Source: CAZPUS01 sp964589825 (GTDB lineage Bacteria; Fibrobacterota; Chitinivibrionia; Chitinivibrionales; WJKA01). Taken from it: 21,220 nt of DNA. The notes under the pieces were generated by a model. The model was not told the DNA's origin. It searched no databases and saw nothing but the letters and a program-made list of their open reading frames with translations. The translations under genes and the position numbers were made by a program. Shown here piece after piece: positions 14,162 to 21,220 of the stretch (within the stretch, counting starts at the first letter, position 1; every line of letters starts with the position of its first letter). The DNA lies in assembly GCA_964589825.1 (NCBI GenBank), contig CAZPUS010000044.1, positions 1 through 21,220 of the forward strand, in the 5' to 3' direction.

Positions 14162-15612
14162 ATGGTGTCCCCGATCGCTTCTACTTCCCGATGTGACGTA
14201 ATTTCTTTCATTGGCACATTACGGATACCTTCTTCATGCGCAACCGCATACTGATTTTTCTGGGGCATGCCGAATGGCCCCGGCCAGTCGTTTTCTGCGC
14301 CGGTTGCAAGGCTCGTAACTACAATTTCGTCTCTAAGAAGATCTCCGCTGAACAGCATACCGTTTGCAATGATCGACGGCGCACATGAGGTTATAGGTCG
14401 CCCATAGTCAAGTATTTCTTTTATCGTCCCATCTATTGCGCATATTCGAAACAATTTGCTTGTACCACGTACATCCTGCGTTTCCGCATAAAAACACCCG
14501 TTGAAGTAGGGTATATTTATAATCGCTCGGAATGTATAATCCGACAAGTCGGTTTGCCATGCAACCGTTCCATTGGTTACATACCATGCGGTCAAGGTCT
14601 TGCATTCATCACCACAATCCTTCTGTGGTTTTCTACTATTGCCAGTTCCGACAATGACCTTTCCATCCGCATACGTGACAGTAGCCTTCTTGTCGGCACA
14701 CACATTTTTTCTTTCCCAGACGAGCCTCAATTCCCGGTCATAGACACGAACTGCACCATTACCCGTATTCGCTCCATACCAGTAGGTAACTATATAATAT
14801 CCGAAGTGATCATCAACAAGTACCGTATTCCATGAAATCGTCATGTGTGGTGCTTTTACAGAGACAATTTTCTGAATTTTGCCCGTTTTTGCATCAATTC
14901 GGAGCACCCCACCATCGCATTGATAATAGACACAACGTTTTTTCTGATCAACACACGGTGTGACGCCCCCCTTGGTCCACTTTTTTATATGCCATACCTG
15001 CTCTCCGTCGCAAAGACGGAATGCATGTAATCCATTGCAAAAAGAGCCAAATACGATTTTGGTATTGTCCCTGCATCGAAAAAATGAATACCCAAAAAAA
15101 TATTTTCCGGGATGTCTATCACTGCTTATCCACTCGATCTCACCTGTGTGTACCTCTATCGCTTTTGTGCGTTTGTGTTGATATTCATGCGCAATAACAA
15201 GTGTGTTTCCACTTTTTGTTTCCAAACATAATGGCGCGGAATCATAGGTGTTGCTGAATGGGTATGTTCTTTTTTTCTCAAACGGTACTTTTGCCTTAAA
15301 GGACACCACAAAAGGGAATGCGTCGTTTCTACGATATCGTTTACCGGAATCTCTCACAAAAGGACCTGCGGAAAAAAAAGCGGTTTCATTCACTACCACA
15401 CCACCTTGTGCATACAATCGCGTACCCTTTGAGGCACTGTAAAAACCGGCAACTGGCATATCCTCTTTTTTTAATGATACGCCACGAGAAAAAAAATAAC
15501 GAACCCTCGTTATGGCTATCCGGTAATCAATGGCTGGAAAGATCAGCATCCCTGTGATACATACAATAACAAATATTGAACCACTAATCAGAAGTACCGA
15601 GCGCATTGTCAC
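14149..15612 (-). CDS. Membrane-anchored PQQ-type beta-propeller protein
   Basis: A 487-residue protein with one N-terminal membrane helix (LLISGSIFVIVCITGMLIF, about 7-25) and no lipobox, so it should be anchored with its body outside the cytoplasm. The rest has repeated blade-like strands: AIEVHTGEIEWISS, FRLCDGEQVWHI, LRIDAKTGKIQKI, VRVYDRELRLVWERK and YVTNGTVAWQTDL, the W-G/V-x-x-TG pattern of PQQ/quinoprotein-type propellers. No cofactor ligands are evident, so it is probably a binding or scaffold protein. It has an unusual number of cysteines (about 16), including CVDQKKRCVYYQC and KDCGDEC, which could form disulfides. It overlaps asnB by 13 bases. The start may be GTG at 15610-15612 or ATG at 15604-15606; AGGA upstream fits either poorly. 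Its role in a polysaccharide operon is not known. Confidence 0.75.
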   Translation of the reverse strand: MTMRSVLLISGSIFVIVCITGMLIFPAIDYRIAITRVRYFFSRGVSLKKEDMPVAGFYSASKGTRLYAQGGVVVNETAFFSAGPFVRDSGKRYRRNDAFPFVVSFKAKVPFEKKRTYPFSNTYDSAPLCLETKSGNTLVIAHEYQHKRTKAIEVHTGEIEWISSDRHPGKYFFGYSFFRCRDNTKIVFGSFCNGLHAFRLCDGEQVWHIKKWTKGGVTPCVDQKKRCVYYQCDGGVLRIDAKTGKIQKIVSVKAPHMTISWNTVLVDDHFGYYIVTYWYGANTGNGAVRVYDRELRLVWERKNVCADKKATVTYADGKVIVGTGNSRKPQKDCGDECKTLTAWYVTNGTVAWQTDLSDYTFRAIINIPYFNGCFYAETQDVRGTSKLFRICAIDGTIKEILDYGRPITSCAPSIIANGMLFSGDLLRDEIVVTSLATGAENDWPGPFGMPQKNQYAVAHEEGIRNVPMKEITSHREVEAIGDTICVE

Positions 15613-15639
15613 AGTGATCCTATATACCTTCTCAGCCGG

Positions 15640-16737
15640 TTACCGAAGCTGAGACACAATTTGTTCCTGTTGCCGGGGTGTAATACCATAATATAAGGGC
15701 AGCGTTATACAATGCTCAGAAAGATATGTGCTTTTTGATAGGGTCTCGTGTATCCTGCACACGGACACATCCCCGAAGGCGGGATGTGCATGCAATGCAT
15801 AGGTGCCGATCTGTGCTTCGATACCATGTTGCCGCAGCCGTTGCATCACGCGGTCCCGGTCATCGATACACACACAAAAGGACTGGTACGAATGCATGCC
15901 GCTGCGCGTCACCGATGGGATGACGACTTTGTCGCAATTGTTAAGCAATTCCGCGTATATTGCCGCACTTTCTCTTCGTTTTTGCAACAGCGTATCGATT
16001 TTTTCCAGCTGCCCGAGCCCCACAGCCGCAAGGATGTTGCTCATTTTGTAATTGGTACCGATTCGTTCGAACACAACGCCGCGACGATCGTCCTTTTGTG
16101 CCGCCATACCGAAGTGAATATACGAACGGATCCACCCGGCCCACTCGTCATTGTCGGTGGTAACCATTCCCCCCTCCCCGGTGGTGATGAATTTTCGCGG
16201 GTGAAAAGAAAAAACCGATATGTCGGCGAAAGTCCCGACCTTTTTTCCCTTGTATTCAGCCCCGACCGCACAGGCGGCATCTTCCACGATGAATATCCCA
16301 TACTCACGTTTGATTTCATCGAGTCGTTGATAATTGAGCGGATTGCCGAATTGAGAGACCGGAATAATCGCTCTGGTACGCCCGGTTATCGCTGCTTCTG
16401 CTGCATCGTAGTCTATGAGCATTGTCTTCGGGTCAACATCGACCAGCACCGGCTTTGCACCTACAATGACTGCGGCAGAGGCGGTAGCAGGGTAGGTATA
16501 ATTGGGAACGATCACCTCGTCGCCCTCACCGATACCAAGGCAACGCAGTGCGACCTCGAGTCCGGTGGTGCACGATGTGAGCGCAATCGCATGGCGACAT
16601 CCGATATACGAGCACAATTTTTCTTCAAATTCCCTGGTAACCGGTCCTTCGGTAAGGTAGCCGCTTGTGAGCACGTCATCCACACGCTGCCGAATAGCAT
16701 CGTCCATGTATGGCTTTATAAGTGGTATTGTATACAT
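15640..16737 (-). CDS. DegT/DnrJ/EryC1/StrS sugar aminotransferase
   Basis: A 365-residue PLP enzyme that would aminate a keto-sugar nucleotide. Motifs: IPLIKPYMDDAI at the N-terminus, the phosphate-binding region LTSCTTGLEVAL (53-64), VEDAACAVGAEY (151-162) with the Asp contacting the PLP nitrogen, and VFSFHPRKFITTGEGG (175-190), where Lys182 is the Schiff-base lysine. GTNYKMSNILAAVGLGQL is the usual partner-subunit loop. Length is normal. It lies 8 bases after the epimerase gene without a clear ribosome binding site, so coupling is likely. In the diacetamido-uronate pathway an aminotransferase (WbpE/WlbC) acts between WbpB and WbpD; this gene is the only candidate in the main operon, but its N-terminus resembles other members of the family more than WbpE, so it may instead aminate a separate sugar. 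Confidence 0.87.
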   Translation of the reverse strand: MYTIPLIKPYMDDAIRQRVDDVLTSGYLTEGPVTREFEEKLCSYIGCRHAIALTSCTTGLEVALRCLGIGEGDEVIVPNYTYPATASAAVIVGAKPVLVDVDPKTMLIDYDAAEAAITGRTRAIIPVSQFGNPLNYQRLDEIKREYGIFIVEDAACAVGAEYKGKKVGTFADISVFSFHPRKFITTGEGGMVTTDNDEWAGWIRSYIHFGMAAQKDDRRGVVFERIGTNYKMSNILAAVGLGQLEKIDTLLQKRRESAAIYAELLNNCDKVVIPSVTRSGMHSYQSFCVCIDDRDRVMQRLRQHGIEAQIGTYALHAHPAFGDVSVCRIHETLSKSTYLSEHCITLPLYYGITPRQQEQIVSQLR

Positions 16738-16745
16738 AAAGTTAT

Positions 16746-17741
16746 TTATTCAAGACCGGCTGCTTTTCTTCGCTGAGCGACTTGCTTTTTATGCGAGTCT
16801 CTCCATTCGATAAGACGACGCATTCCTTCTTCGAGATCGACACTCCACTCAAATCCAAGCTCTTCAGCAGCCTTTTCGACCGATCCGATACGGTTTGTAA
16901 CGAACGTCTTTCCTGCCGGCTCATATTGTATGCGCAATCCGGTTCCGGTAAGTCTTATGAGCAATTCGGTAAGCTCTTTTATCGAGGTACCGATACCGCG
17001 GCCAACATTGTAACACTCACCCGATACATCCGCTTTCATTGCACATATATTCGCCCGCGCCACGTCACCCACATACACAAAATCGTACTGCTGGGATCCG
17101 TCGCCATATACAACCGGCTGCACCCCGTTGTCGATATTGTCAAGTATTTTCATCATCACGGCGATATAGGCACCCTTGTAATCCTGACGGGGACCGTATA
17201 CATTCATATAGCGTAATCCTACCCAGTCAAGCCCATAACGATGCCCGAGTGATTTGAACATGTGCTCTCCGGCTATCTTTGTCGCACCGTAAAATGTGTA
17301 GTTGTTATAGGGATGCTCTTCAGTCATAGGCAACTGCAACGCATTACCATATACTGAAGCAGAGGATGAATATACCACCCGCGATACGTTGTTGCGTATA
17401 CAGGCGTCTATCACATTAAAGGTGCCCCGGATATTTACATCAAACGCCGACCCGGGGTATTCGTGGCACTGCAAAAGCCACATCGCCGCAAGCAGAAAAA
17501 CACCGTCGACCCCTTCGAGTGCACGGTTGAGGATATCCTCGTGCAGAATATCTCCACCGTGGGGAGATATACTGACCCGCGGATCATTAAGAGAATCACC
17601 CAGGTTTTCCATCGTACCACGGAAAAAGTTATCATACACAATAATTTCCCGCACATCGGTTTTCACGAGCTCGTCAACAAGGTGACTGCCTATAAGCCCG
17701 GCACCGCCGATTATCATTATTCGCTTCCCGCTTAACTCCAT
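16746..17741 (-). CDS. NAD-dependent sugar epimerase/dehydratase
   Basis: A 331-residue extended short-chain dehydrogenase. The NAD loop is IIGGAGLIGSHLVDEL (10-25), the catalytic Ser/Thr region VVYSSSASVYGN (122-133), and the YxxxK pair Tyr151/Lys155 in FYGATKIAGEH. RYMNVYGPRQ and the downstream YDFVYVGDVARA are typical of UDP-glucose 4-epimerase-like enzymes and related dTDP/GDP-sugar dehydratases. The substrate cannot be read from the sequence; a 4-epimerisation of the amino sugar, or supply of the keto substrate to the neighbouring aminotransferase, are both possible. GGAG lies about 9 bases before the ATG. It follows the acetyltransferase gene after 59 bases and precedes the aminotransferase by 8. 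No defects are seen. Confidence 0.87.
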   Translation of the reverse strand: MELSGKRIMIIGGAGLIGSHLVDELVKTDVREIIVYDNFFRGTMENLGDSLNDPRVSISPHGGDILHEDILNRALEGVDGVFLLAAMWLLQCHEYPGSAFDVNIRGTFNVIDACIRNNVSRVVYSSSASVYGNALQLPMTEEHPYNNYTFYGATKIAGEHMFKSLGHRYGLDWVGLRYMNVYGPRQDYKGAYIAVMMKILDNIDNGVQPVVYGDGSQQYDFVYVGDVARANICAMKADVSGECYNVGRGIGTSIKELTELLIRLTGTGLRIQYEPAGKTFVTNRIGSVEKAAEELGFEWSVDLEEGMRRLIEWRDSHKKQVAQRRKAAGLE

Positions 17742-17800
17742 ACGCCGCAGGCTCCAGTTTTACATTTGCAGGTAATGAACGATCGAGTTACCAATTGATA

Positions 17801-18457
17801 TTACTCCTTCTGTGTTTTATAGTTATCATACCGCATGGTTGCGGTTTTAAGATGCGGGGGCAATTCCGCACACTCATCAACATCCAAACAACGTAGTGCA
17901 CCGGTACCCGTTTTCAGGTAGCGAAGCCCGCTTTCGGGGCAGATCAGGATGCCGTCGCTATCCGGCTCCGGAAGTAGCATCCCGTGACGACTCATCCATC
18001 CGCTGCGATGCGCAGGAACCCCTTTCATCAACGCATAATCGGGGACATCGGCAGTAATCACGGCGCCGGCAGCAATAAACGCATACCGTCCTATTGTCAC
18101 CCCGCACAGGATGGTGGCATTCGCTCCGACTGTGGCTCCACGTTGTATACGAGTCTGTTCAAACAGATGATGCCGGTCGATTTCACACCGCGGGTTGGTC
18201 ACATTTGTCAAGACACACGAAGGCCCGAGAAAGACGTAATCTTCAATGATCGTGCCGGTATATACCGATACATTGTTCTGAATTTTTACGCGGTTTCCGA
18301 TACTCACCTCACCGGCGATATTGACGTTTTGTCCCAGCACACAATGTTCCCCGATACTGGCATGTTTCATGACATGAGAAAAATGCCATATTTTTGTCCC
18401 TTCACCTATGGTACAGGGCTCATCTATATATGCGGATTCATGGGCAAAATAGGACAT
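17801..18457 (-). CDS. wbpD: WbpD/WlbB-like UDP-sugar N-acetyltransferase (left-handed beta-helix)
   Basis: A 218-residue hexapeptide-repeat enzyme that acetylates the 3-amino group of UDP-2-acetamido-3-amino-2,3-dideoxy-glucuronate, giving the diacetamido-uronate nucleotide. The diagnostic stretch KIWHFSHVMKHASIGEHCVL is followed by repeats of the I-G-x-x-V/C-x type (IAGEVSIGNRVKIQNNVSVY) and by VFLGPSCVLTNVTNPR, all close to WbpD/WlbB. The acetyl-CoA site region GANATILCGVTIGRYAFIAAGAV ends the helix. About 55 C-terminal residues (CPESGLRYL, LRCLDVDE) form an extension also found in some relatives. The ATG at 18455-18457 has no strong ribosome binding site. The preceding 220-bp gap separates it from wbpB and holds a short hairpin (18539-18565) but no gene that can be supported. 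Confidence 0.9.
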   Translation of the reverse strand: MSYFAHESAYIDEPCTIGEGTKIWHFSHVMKHASIGEHCVLGQNVNIAGEVSIGNRVKIQNNVSVYTGTIIEDYVFLGPSCVLTNVTNPRCEIDRHHLFEQTRIQRGATVGANATILCGVTIGRYAFIAAGAVITADVPDYALMKGVPAHRSGWMSRHGMLLPEPDSDGILICPESGLRYLKTGTGALRCLDVDECAELPPHLKTATMRYDNYKTQKE

Positions 18458-18677
18458 AGCAGCGGGAATCCTTGCGGTGAATTAATCTTTTTACCTCAGT
18501 CACAACTATTGTATTGATGAAAGACGCAACGTACCCTGCAGTCACCGGTTCCCCGGAGATGACTGGTCTACCCTGTTCTTGTTTTCGGTGCCCCGGGATC
18601 GGTGCACATTGCAGCAGATCAGGCAATAAAATCACCCTGTTCAGGTTTTAGTTCTTTCCTCTGACTGTACCTGCCGC

Positions 18678-19619
18678 CTATCGATGCAGCCACCTGTGAG
18701 AATAGTGTTTTATTCCCAGAGGCTGTGCAAACCGAATATTGTATACCGTTTCTATGGAAGGGCGGCACTCGGCCGGGGTATATCCGTTGCCATCGAGCGT
18801 GCGCTCATACACACGCGTGTGCAGATCGGTAAAGCCTGAGGAAAATTCGATGTCCTCTCCGTCTACTTTCACCGAACGCCAGGTGTTTTTATTCTGTGAA
18901 ACCGCGTCCTGCGGCAATTGTGTCCTGTCTATGGAAAGAAACCAGCGCACCCGGGCCTTCTCCAGGAGCAGATAGCCGGCAATGGTCTTTTCGTCTCTGT
19001 AGTGCAGTTCAGAGCGTTGCACTTTTCCGAAAATCCAAATAAGCATATCGAAAAAATGTATGCCGATATTGGTCGCCAGCCCCCCCGATTGCTCGCTATT
19101 CCCTTTCCACGAAACCAGATACCACTTGCCACGGGAAGTGATATACGTCAATTCGATATCGTGAATCCGTGTATCCGACTCTTCATTTATTGCGCGTTTT
19201 AGGGCCTGAATAGCCGGATGCAGTCGCAGCTGCAGTATGCAATAAATCTTTTTTCCGAACTCCTCACTCAATTCCTGGAGTGCATCGATGTTCCAGGGCA
19301 TGATTACCATAGGTTTTTCGCATATTGCATGTGCATTGAGTCGCAACGCCAACCTGATATGTGCATCGTGGAGGTAATTGGGTGAACATACGGTGAGGTA
19401 ATCGATCGGCGATCCTTTTCGACGAAGCTTTTCAAGATGCCTGTCAAACCGCTCGAATTCCCTGAAAAACGACGCCTGCGGATAATAGCTGTCGAGTATT
19501 CCCACAGAATCGTTAGGATCACATGCCGCGACCAGCTCGCAGCCGGTCTCCTGCATCGCCTTCATATGCCGCGGTGCGATATAACCGGCTGCCCCGGTAA
19601 GTGCAAATCTTTTTGCCAT
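18678..19619 (-). CDS. wbpB: WbpB/WlbA-like UDP-GlcNAcA 3-dehydrogenase
   Basis: Gfo/Idh/MocA-family oxidoreductase that oxidises C3 of UDP-N-acetylglucosaminuronate, the step before transamination and acetylation by WbpE and WbpD. The N-terminus MAKRFALTGAAGYIAPRHMK and the following ACDPNDSVGILDSYYPQA with EFERFDRHLEKLRR are characteristic of WlbA. AICEKPMVI carries the EKP catalytic lysine. The ATG at 19617-19619 is preferred over an upstream TTG at 19631 because it matches the family start; AGAGGA lies about 13 bases before it. The length is about 313 residues, near the family norm. A WbpA-type 6-dehydrogenase that makes the substrate is not in the window. It lies between wzz (90 bases upstream) and wbpD. 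Confidence 0.9.
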   Translation of the reverse strand: MAKRFALTGAAGYIAPRHMKAMQETGCELVAACDPNDSVGILDSYYPQASFFREFERFDRHLEKLRRKGSPIDYLTVCSPNYLHDAHIRLALRLNAHAICEKPMVIMPWNIDALQELSEEFGKKIYCILQLRLHPAIQALKRAINEESDTRIHDIELTYITSRGKWYLVSWKGNSEQSGGLATNIGIHFFDMLIWIFGKVQRSELHYRDEKTIAGYLLLEKARVRWFLSIDRTQLPQDAVSQNKNTWRSVKVDGEDIEFSSGFTDLHTRVYERTLDGNGYTPAECRPSIETVYNIRFAQPLGIKHYSHRWLHR

Positions 19620-19709
19620 ATATGCCGGCAATTCCTCTGCGTTACGGATACGGTTTTCCCCCGCTGCACCAGTGCAACAGCCCTGAGAACAGCGAGTCTT
19701 TTCTGGTTG

Positions 19710-20705
19710 TCACTGCCTGCGAAACGGCAACCGCAGCAACTCCTGCCTGATGCCCTGAATAAGCTTCTGATCCTCCTCGCTCTTTTCACTGCTTCCGAAT
19801 GCATGCGCAAACACCACCAGCAGCACTCCCACAAAAAAGAAGCCAAACGCGAATACCAGCGGATAGAGCTTTTTTTCTCTGAAGCTTTTGGATACAAATA
19901 CAGGATCCATGACCGTAAACGCTTCCTTGCTGACCACCATCGCTTTTTCGTATTCATTCGCGATCATGCCCTGAATCTTCTCCCGCAGCAGCGGATCGGC
20001 GATGCCGTGGAGCTTCTCTTCCAGATAGGCGATGTTTTCATTTGCCTCCCGCTCGATCATTTGTTTCAGATAGGTATTCAGATAAGAGACCATCGTGGTA
20101 AGCAGCGTATCGGATAATACGGAATCGGGGGATTCTATTTTCAACGTCATGGTGTTGTTGTCATTTATCTTTTTTTCGAGCAATTCGCCGTTAATAATAC
20201 CGGCGACTTTCTTCGGCACCGGTGCGACCGAATCCACCCGCCAGCCAGCGCGTGTACTGTCCCAGTGTTCTTTGTAATACTCCGGCTTCATTACGTTGTA
20301 CAGAATCGGAATCATACCGGTTTCTTCAAGCAAGTGTGCATTGAATTTTCTTGTCTCCAGCACCATTTCTATTTTTTCAAGACTCGCATTCCCTCCCATG
20401 TTAAGCTGACTCGCTACCATGCCGCCCAGACCTCCAAGCCCGGAAAACGAGGGCGCTTTTTTCGACTCCGACTCTTTGGGACTTATGAGCACCGAGGACA
20501 CGTGGGCAGGCCCTTTTACTTTTGCGGCGATATAGCCGGTCAGCAAACCGAGAAAGGCACAGCCCACGAGCAGCCATTTATTTCGCAGCAGGGCATAGAT
20601 ATATTCAAGGAGATTTATTTCATCCGGATCGTGCCGTGTGGTTGGCGCGACAGCCGCAGTGTCGTGAGATCCGGCATCGCCAGGTGGTGTGTAGTTATTG
20701 TGCAT
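19710..20705 (-). CDS. wzz: Wzz-type polysaccharide chain-length determinant
   Basis: Inner-membrane co-polymerase that sets polysaccharide chain length. The 331 residues have the expected topology: a short cytoplasmic N-terminus with DPDEINLLEYIYALLRNKW, a first membrane helix (LLVGCAFLGLLTGYIAAKV, about 45-63), a periplasmic domain rich in helices (for instance YLEEKLHGIADPLLREKIQG), and a second helix LYPLVFAFGFFFVGVLLVV near the C-terminus. The glycine-rich run SFSGLGGLGGMVASQL after the first strand is also seen in relatives. No C-terminal kinase domain is attached, so it is a Wzz-type rather than a Wzc-type protein. AAGGAA precedes the ATG. It is the first gene of the operon; the 70 bases upstream show no convincing promoter. 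Confidence 0.88.
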   Translation of the reverse strand: MHNNYTPPGDAGSHDTAAVAPTTRHDPDEINLLEYIYALLRNKWLLVGCAFLGLLTGYIAAKVKGPAHVSSVLISPKESESKKAPSFSGLGGLGGMVASQLNMGGNASLEKIEMVLETRKFNAHLLEETGMIPILYNVMKPEYYKEHWDSTRAGWRVDSVAPVPKKVAGIINGELLEKKINDNNTMTLKIESPDSVLSDTLLTTMVSYLNTYLKQMIEREANENIAYLEEKLHGIADPLLREKIQGMIANEYEKAMVVSKEAFTVMDPVFVSKSFREKKLYPLVFAFGFFFVGVLLVVFAHAFGSSEKSEEDQKLIQGIRQELLRLPFRRQ

Positions 20706-20774
20706 AGCTGAGTCGTTCCTTACGGGAATTTCTTTTAAAAAATACTAAGAAACCATCTTTTTCGCATAAACAGA

Positions 20775-20999
20775 TTAACATCGATTCATCACGATATCAT
20801 ACCCCTTCTCAAAATGGACGCCTTTTGATGAAAGACTCGATTTAAGCAGCTTCTCGACCGATTGTTGCAAGTGAAACATTATCGTTGGGTTGTCAATATC
20901 GGAATCCCGGGTTTCCCAGAGCCGCTTCGACGCAACGAAATCTGAAACCGCCTTATGAAAAAGAACCTCTGCATATGACCAGGCTCCATTACCCTTCAT
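20775..20999 (-). CDS. HEPN-domain protein, shortened (toxin-antitoxin partner)
   Basis: A 74-residue HEPN protein. YAEVLFHKAVSDFVASKRLW is the first helix and IMFHLQQSVEKLLKSSLSSKG matches the central (F)HxQQAxEKxLKAxL signature of the COG2250/COG1895-like group. Full HEPN domains have 110-135 residues and continue with a (K)THDLxxL helix; here the protein ends at FEKGYDIVMNRC, so the last helices are missing. No continuation is found in other frames. The RxxxxH ribonuclease motif of HepT-type toxins is not seen. The ATG lies within the end of the upstream nucleotidyltransferase gene (11-base overlap). The gene ends 69 bases before wzz, so the operon boundary may have cut it. It may still be expressed; activity is doubtful. 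Confidence 0.75.
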   Translation of the reverse strand: MKGNGAWSYAEVLFHKAVSDFVASKRLWETRDSDIDNPTIMFHLQQSVEKLLKSSLSSKGVHFEKGYDIVMNRC

Positions 21000-21220
21000 G
21001 AATAACCACCCCTTTATCGGCTATCGTTTTAAACACAGACCCCGGTTGTGTTTTATGACAGGTAAATTCCTCATATGTCGCAATGACAACGTCTTTGGGT
21101 ATAGGAATATCTCTTAATGCCTTCCATACGGCTGCCGCCTCCTTTACTCTGGAGTGACATGCAGGTTTGATAATTGTGAGATCGAGATCGCTCGAATCGC
21201 CGGGGGCAGCGTAGGCATAT
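20989..21220 (-). CDS. MNT-type minimal nucleotidyltransferase (partial at window end)
   Basis: The last 76 codons visible before the window edge read AYAAPGDSSDLDLTIIKPA and then VKEAAAVWKALRDIPIPKDV, ending GVVIHEG with TAA at 20989-20991. The first segment is the minimal nucleotidyltransferase signature (G)SxAxxxGxxSDLDL, in which the two Asp residues bind Mg. Short MNT proteins paired with a HEPN gene act as antitoxins by AMPylating the HEPN toxin, or are themselves toxic in other pairs. The N-terminus, including the GS of the loop, lies beyond the window. It overlaps the HEPN gene by 11 bases, the usual MNT/HEPN arrangement. Confidence 0.75.
   Translation of the reverse strand, partial: YAYAAPGDSSDLDLTIIKPACHSRVKEAAAVWKALRDIPIPKDVVIATYEEFTCHKTQPGSVFKTIADKGVVIHEG

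Noticed and set aside
15748..16776. A 342-codon plus-strand open frame
   Set aside because: Antisense shadow of the aminotransferase gene, produced by its codon bias.
18539..18565. Hairpin with CAGTCA/TGACTG arms in the wbpB-wbpD gap as a terminator
   Set aside because: The stem is imperfect, no T-run follows on the minus strand, and the downstream genes belong to the same operon.
18458..18677. A short minus-strand gene (about 65 codons) between wbpB and wbpD
   Set aside because: It runs into the wbpD start, has no ribosome binding site and resembles no family I recognise.
19437..20117. A 226-codon plus-strand open frame
   Set aside because: Antisense to wbpB and wzz, both well supported.
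1..21220. tRNA, rRNA, CRISPR arrays, riboswitches
   Set aside because: No cloverleaf-like segment, regularly spaced repeats or known riboswitch motifs were seen by eye; a covariance-model scan would be needed to be sure.

Overview
The window is a bacterial surface-polysaccharide (O-antigen or capsule type) biosynthesis locus, with every supported gene on the minus strand, so transcription runs from right to left. A Wzz-type chain-length protein, UDP-sugar enzymes of the WbpB/WbpD and PseB/PseC families and a heptose-type kinase fold point to a Gram-negative or other diderm bacterium. The species cannot be named from the sequence. A run of Ns in the first gene and several one-base frame breaks suggest a draft assembly, a decaying locus, or both.

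Right edge (20775-21220): a nucleotidyltransferase (cut by the window end) overlaps a shortened HEPN gene, a minimal MNT/HEPN toxin-antitoxin type pair. Main operon (20705 down to 5261): wzz; wbpB-like dehydrogenase; wbpD-like acetyltransferase; an NAD-dependent epimerase; a PLP sugar aminotransferase; a membrane-anchored PQQ-type beta-propeller; an asparagine synthetase-like amidotransferase; a broken sulfotransferase; a B12-type radical SAM enzyme; a broken flippase; an 11-TM GT-C-like membrane protein; a nucleotidyltransferase-GHMP kinase fusion; and an intact sulfotransferase. Genes are mostly spaced by under 80 bases or overlap.

Island (about 2336-5087): a gene-poor, toxin-antitoxin-rich segment bracketed by two direct copies of a roughly 138-bp noncoding repeat. 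It holds an antitoxin-like gene with a truncated AbiEii-type toxin, a DUF4258/DUF2283 pair, an intact nucleotidyltransferase with an 87-residue partner, and a frameshifted DUF5615 PIN-like remnant. Left end (1-2270): cupin, pseB and pseC, the first steps toward pseudaminic acid, with pseC cut by the window start and holding the N gap.

Working model (inference): WbpB, an aminotransferase and WbpD make a diacetamido-uronic acid nucleotide, and the AsnB-like enzyme may amidate its carboxylate as proposed for WbpS. PseB/PseC make a 4-amino-6-deoxy sugar, the kinase-nucleotidyltransferase fusion activates a third sugar, and the sulfotransferase decorates the product. No ordinary cytoplasmic glycosyltransferase, initiating transferase or intact flippase is present, so those must lie outside the window or have been lost.
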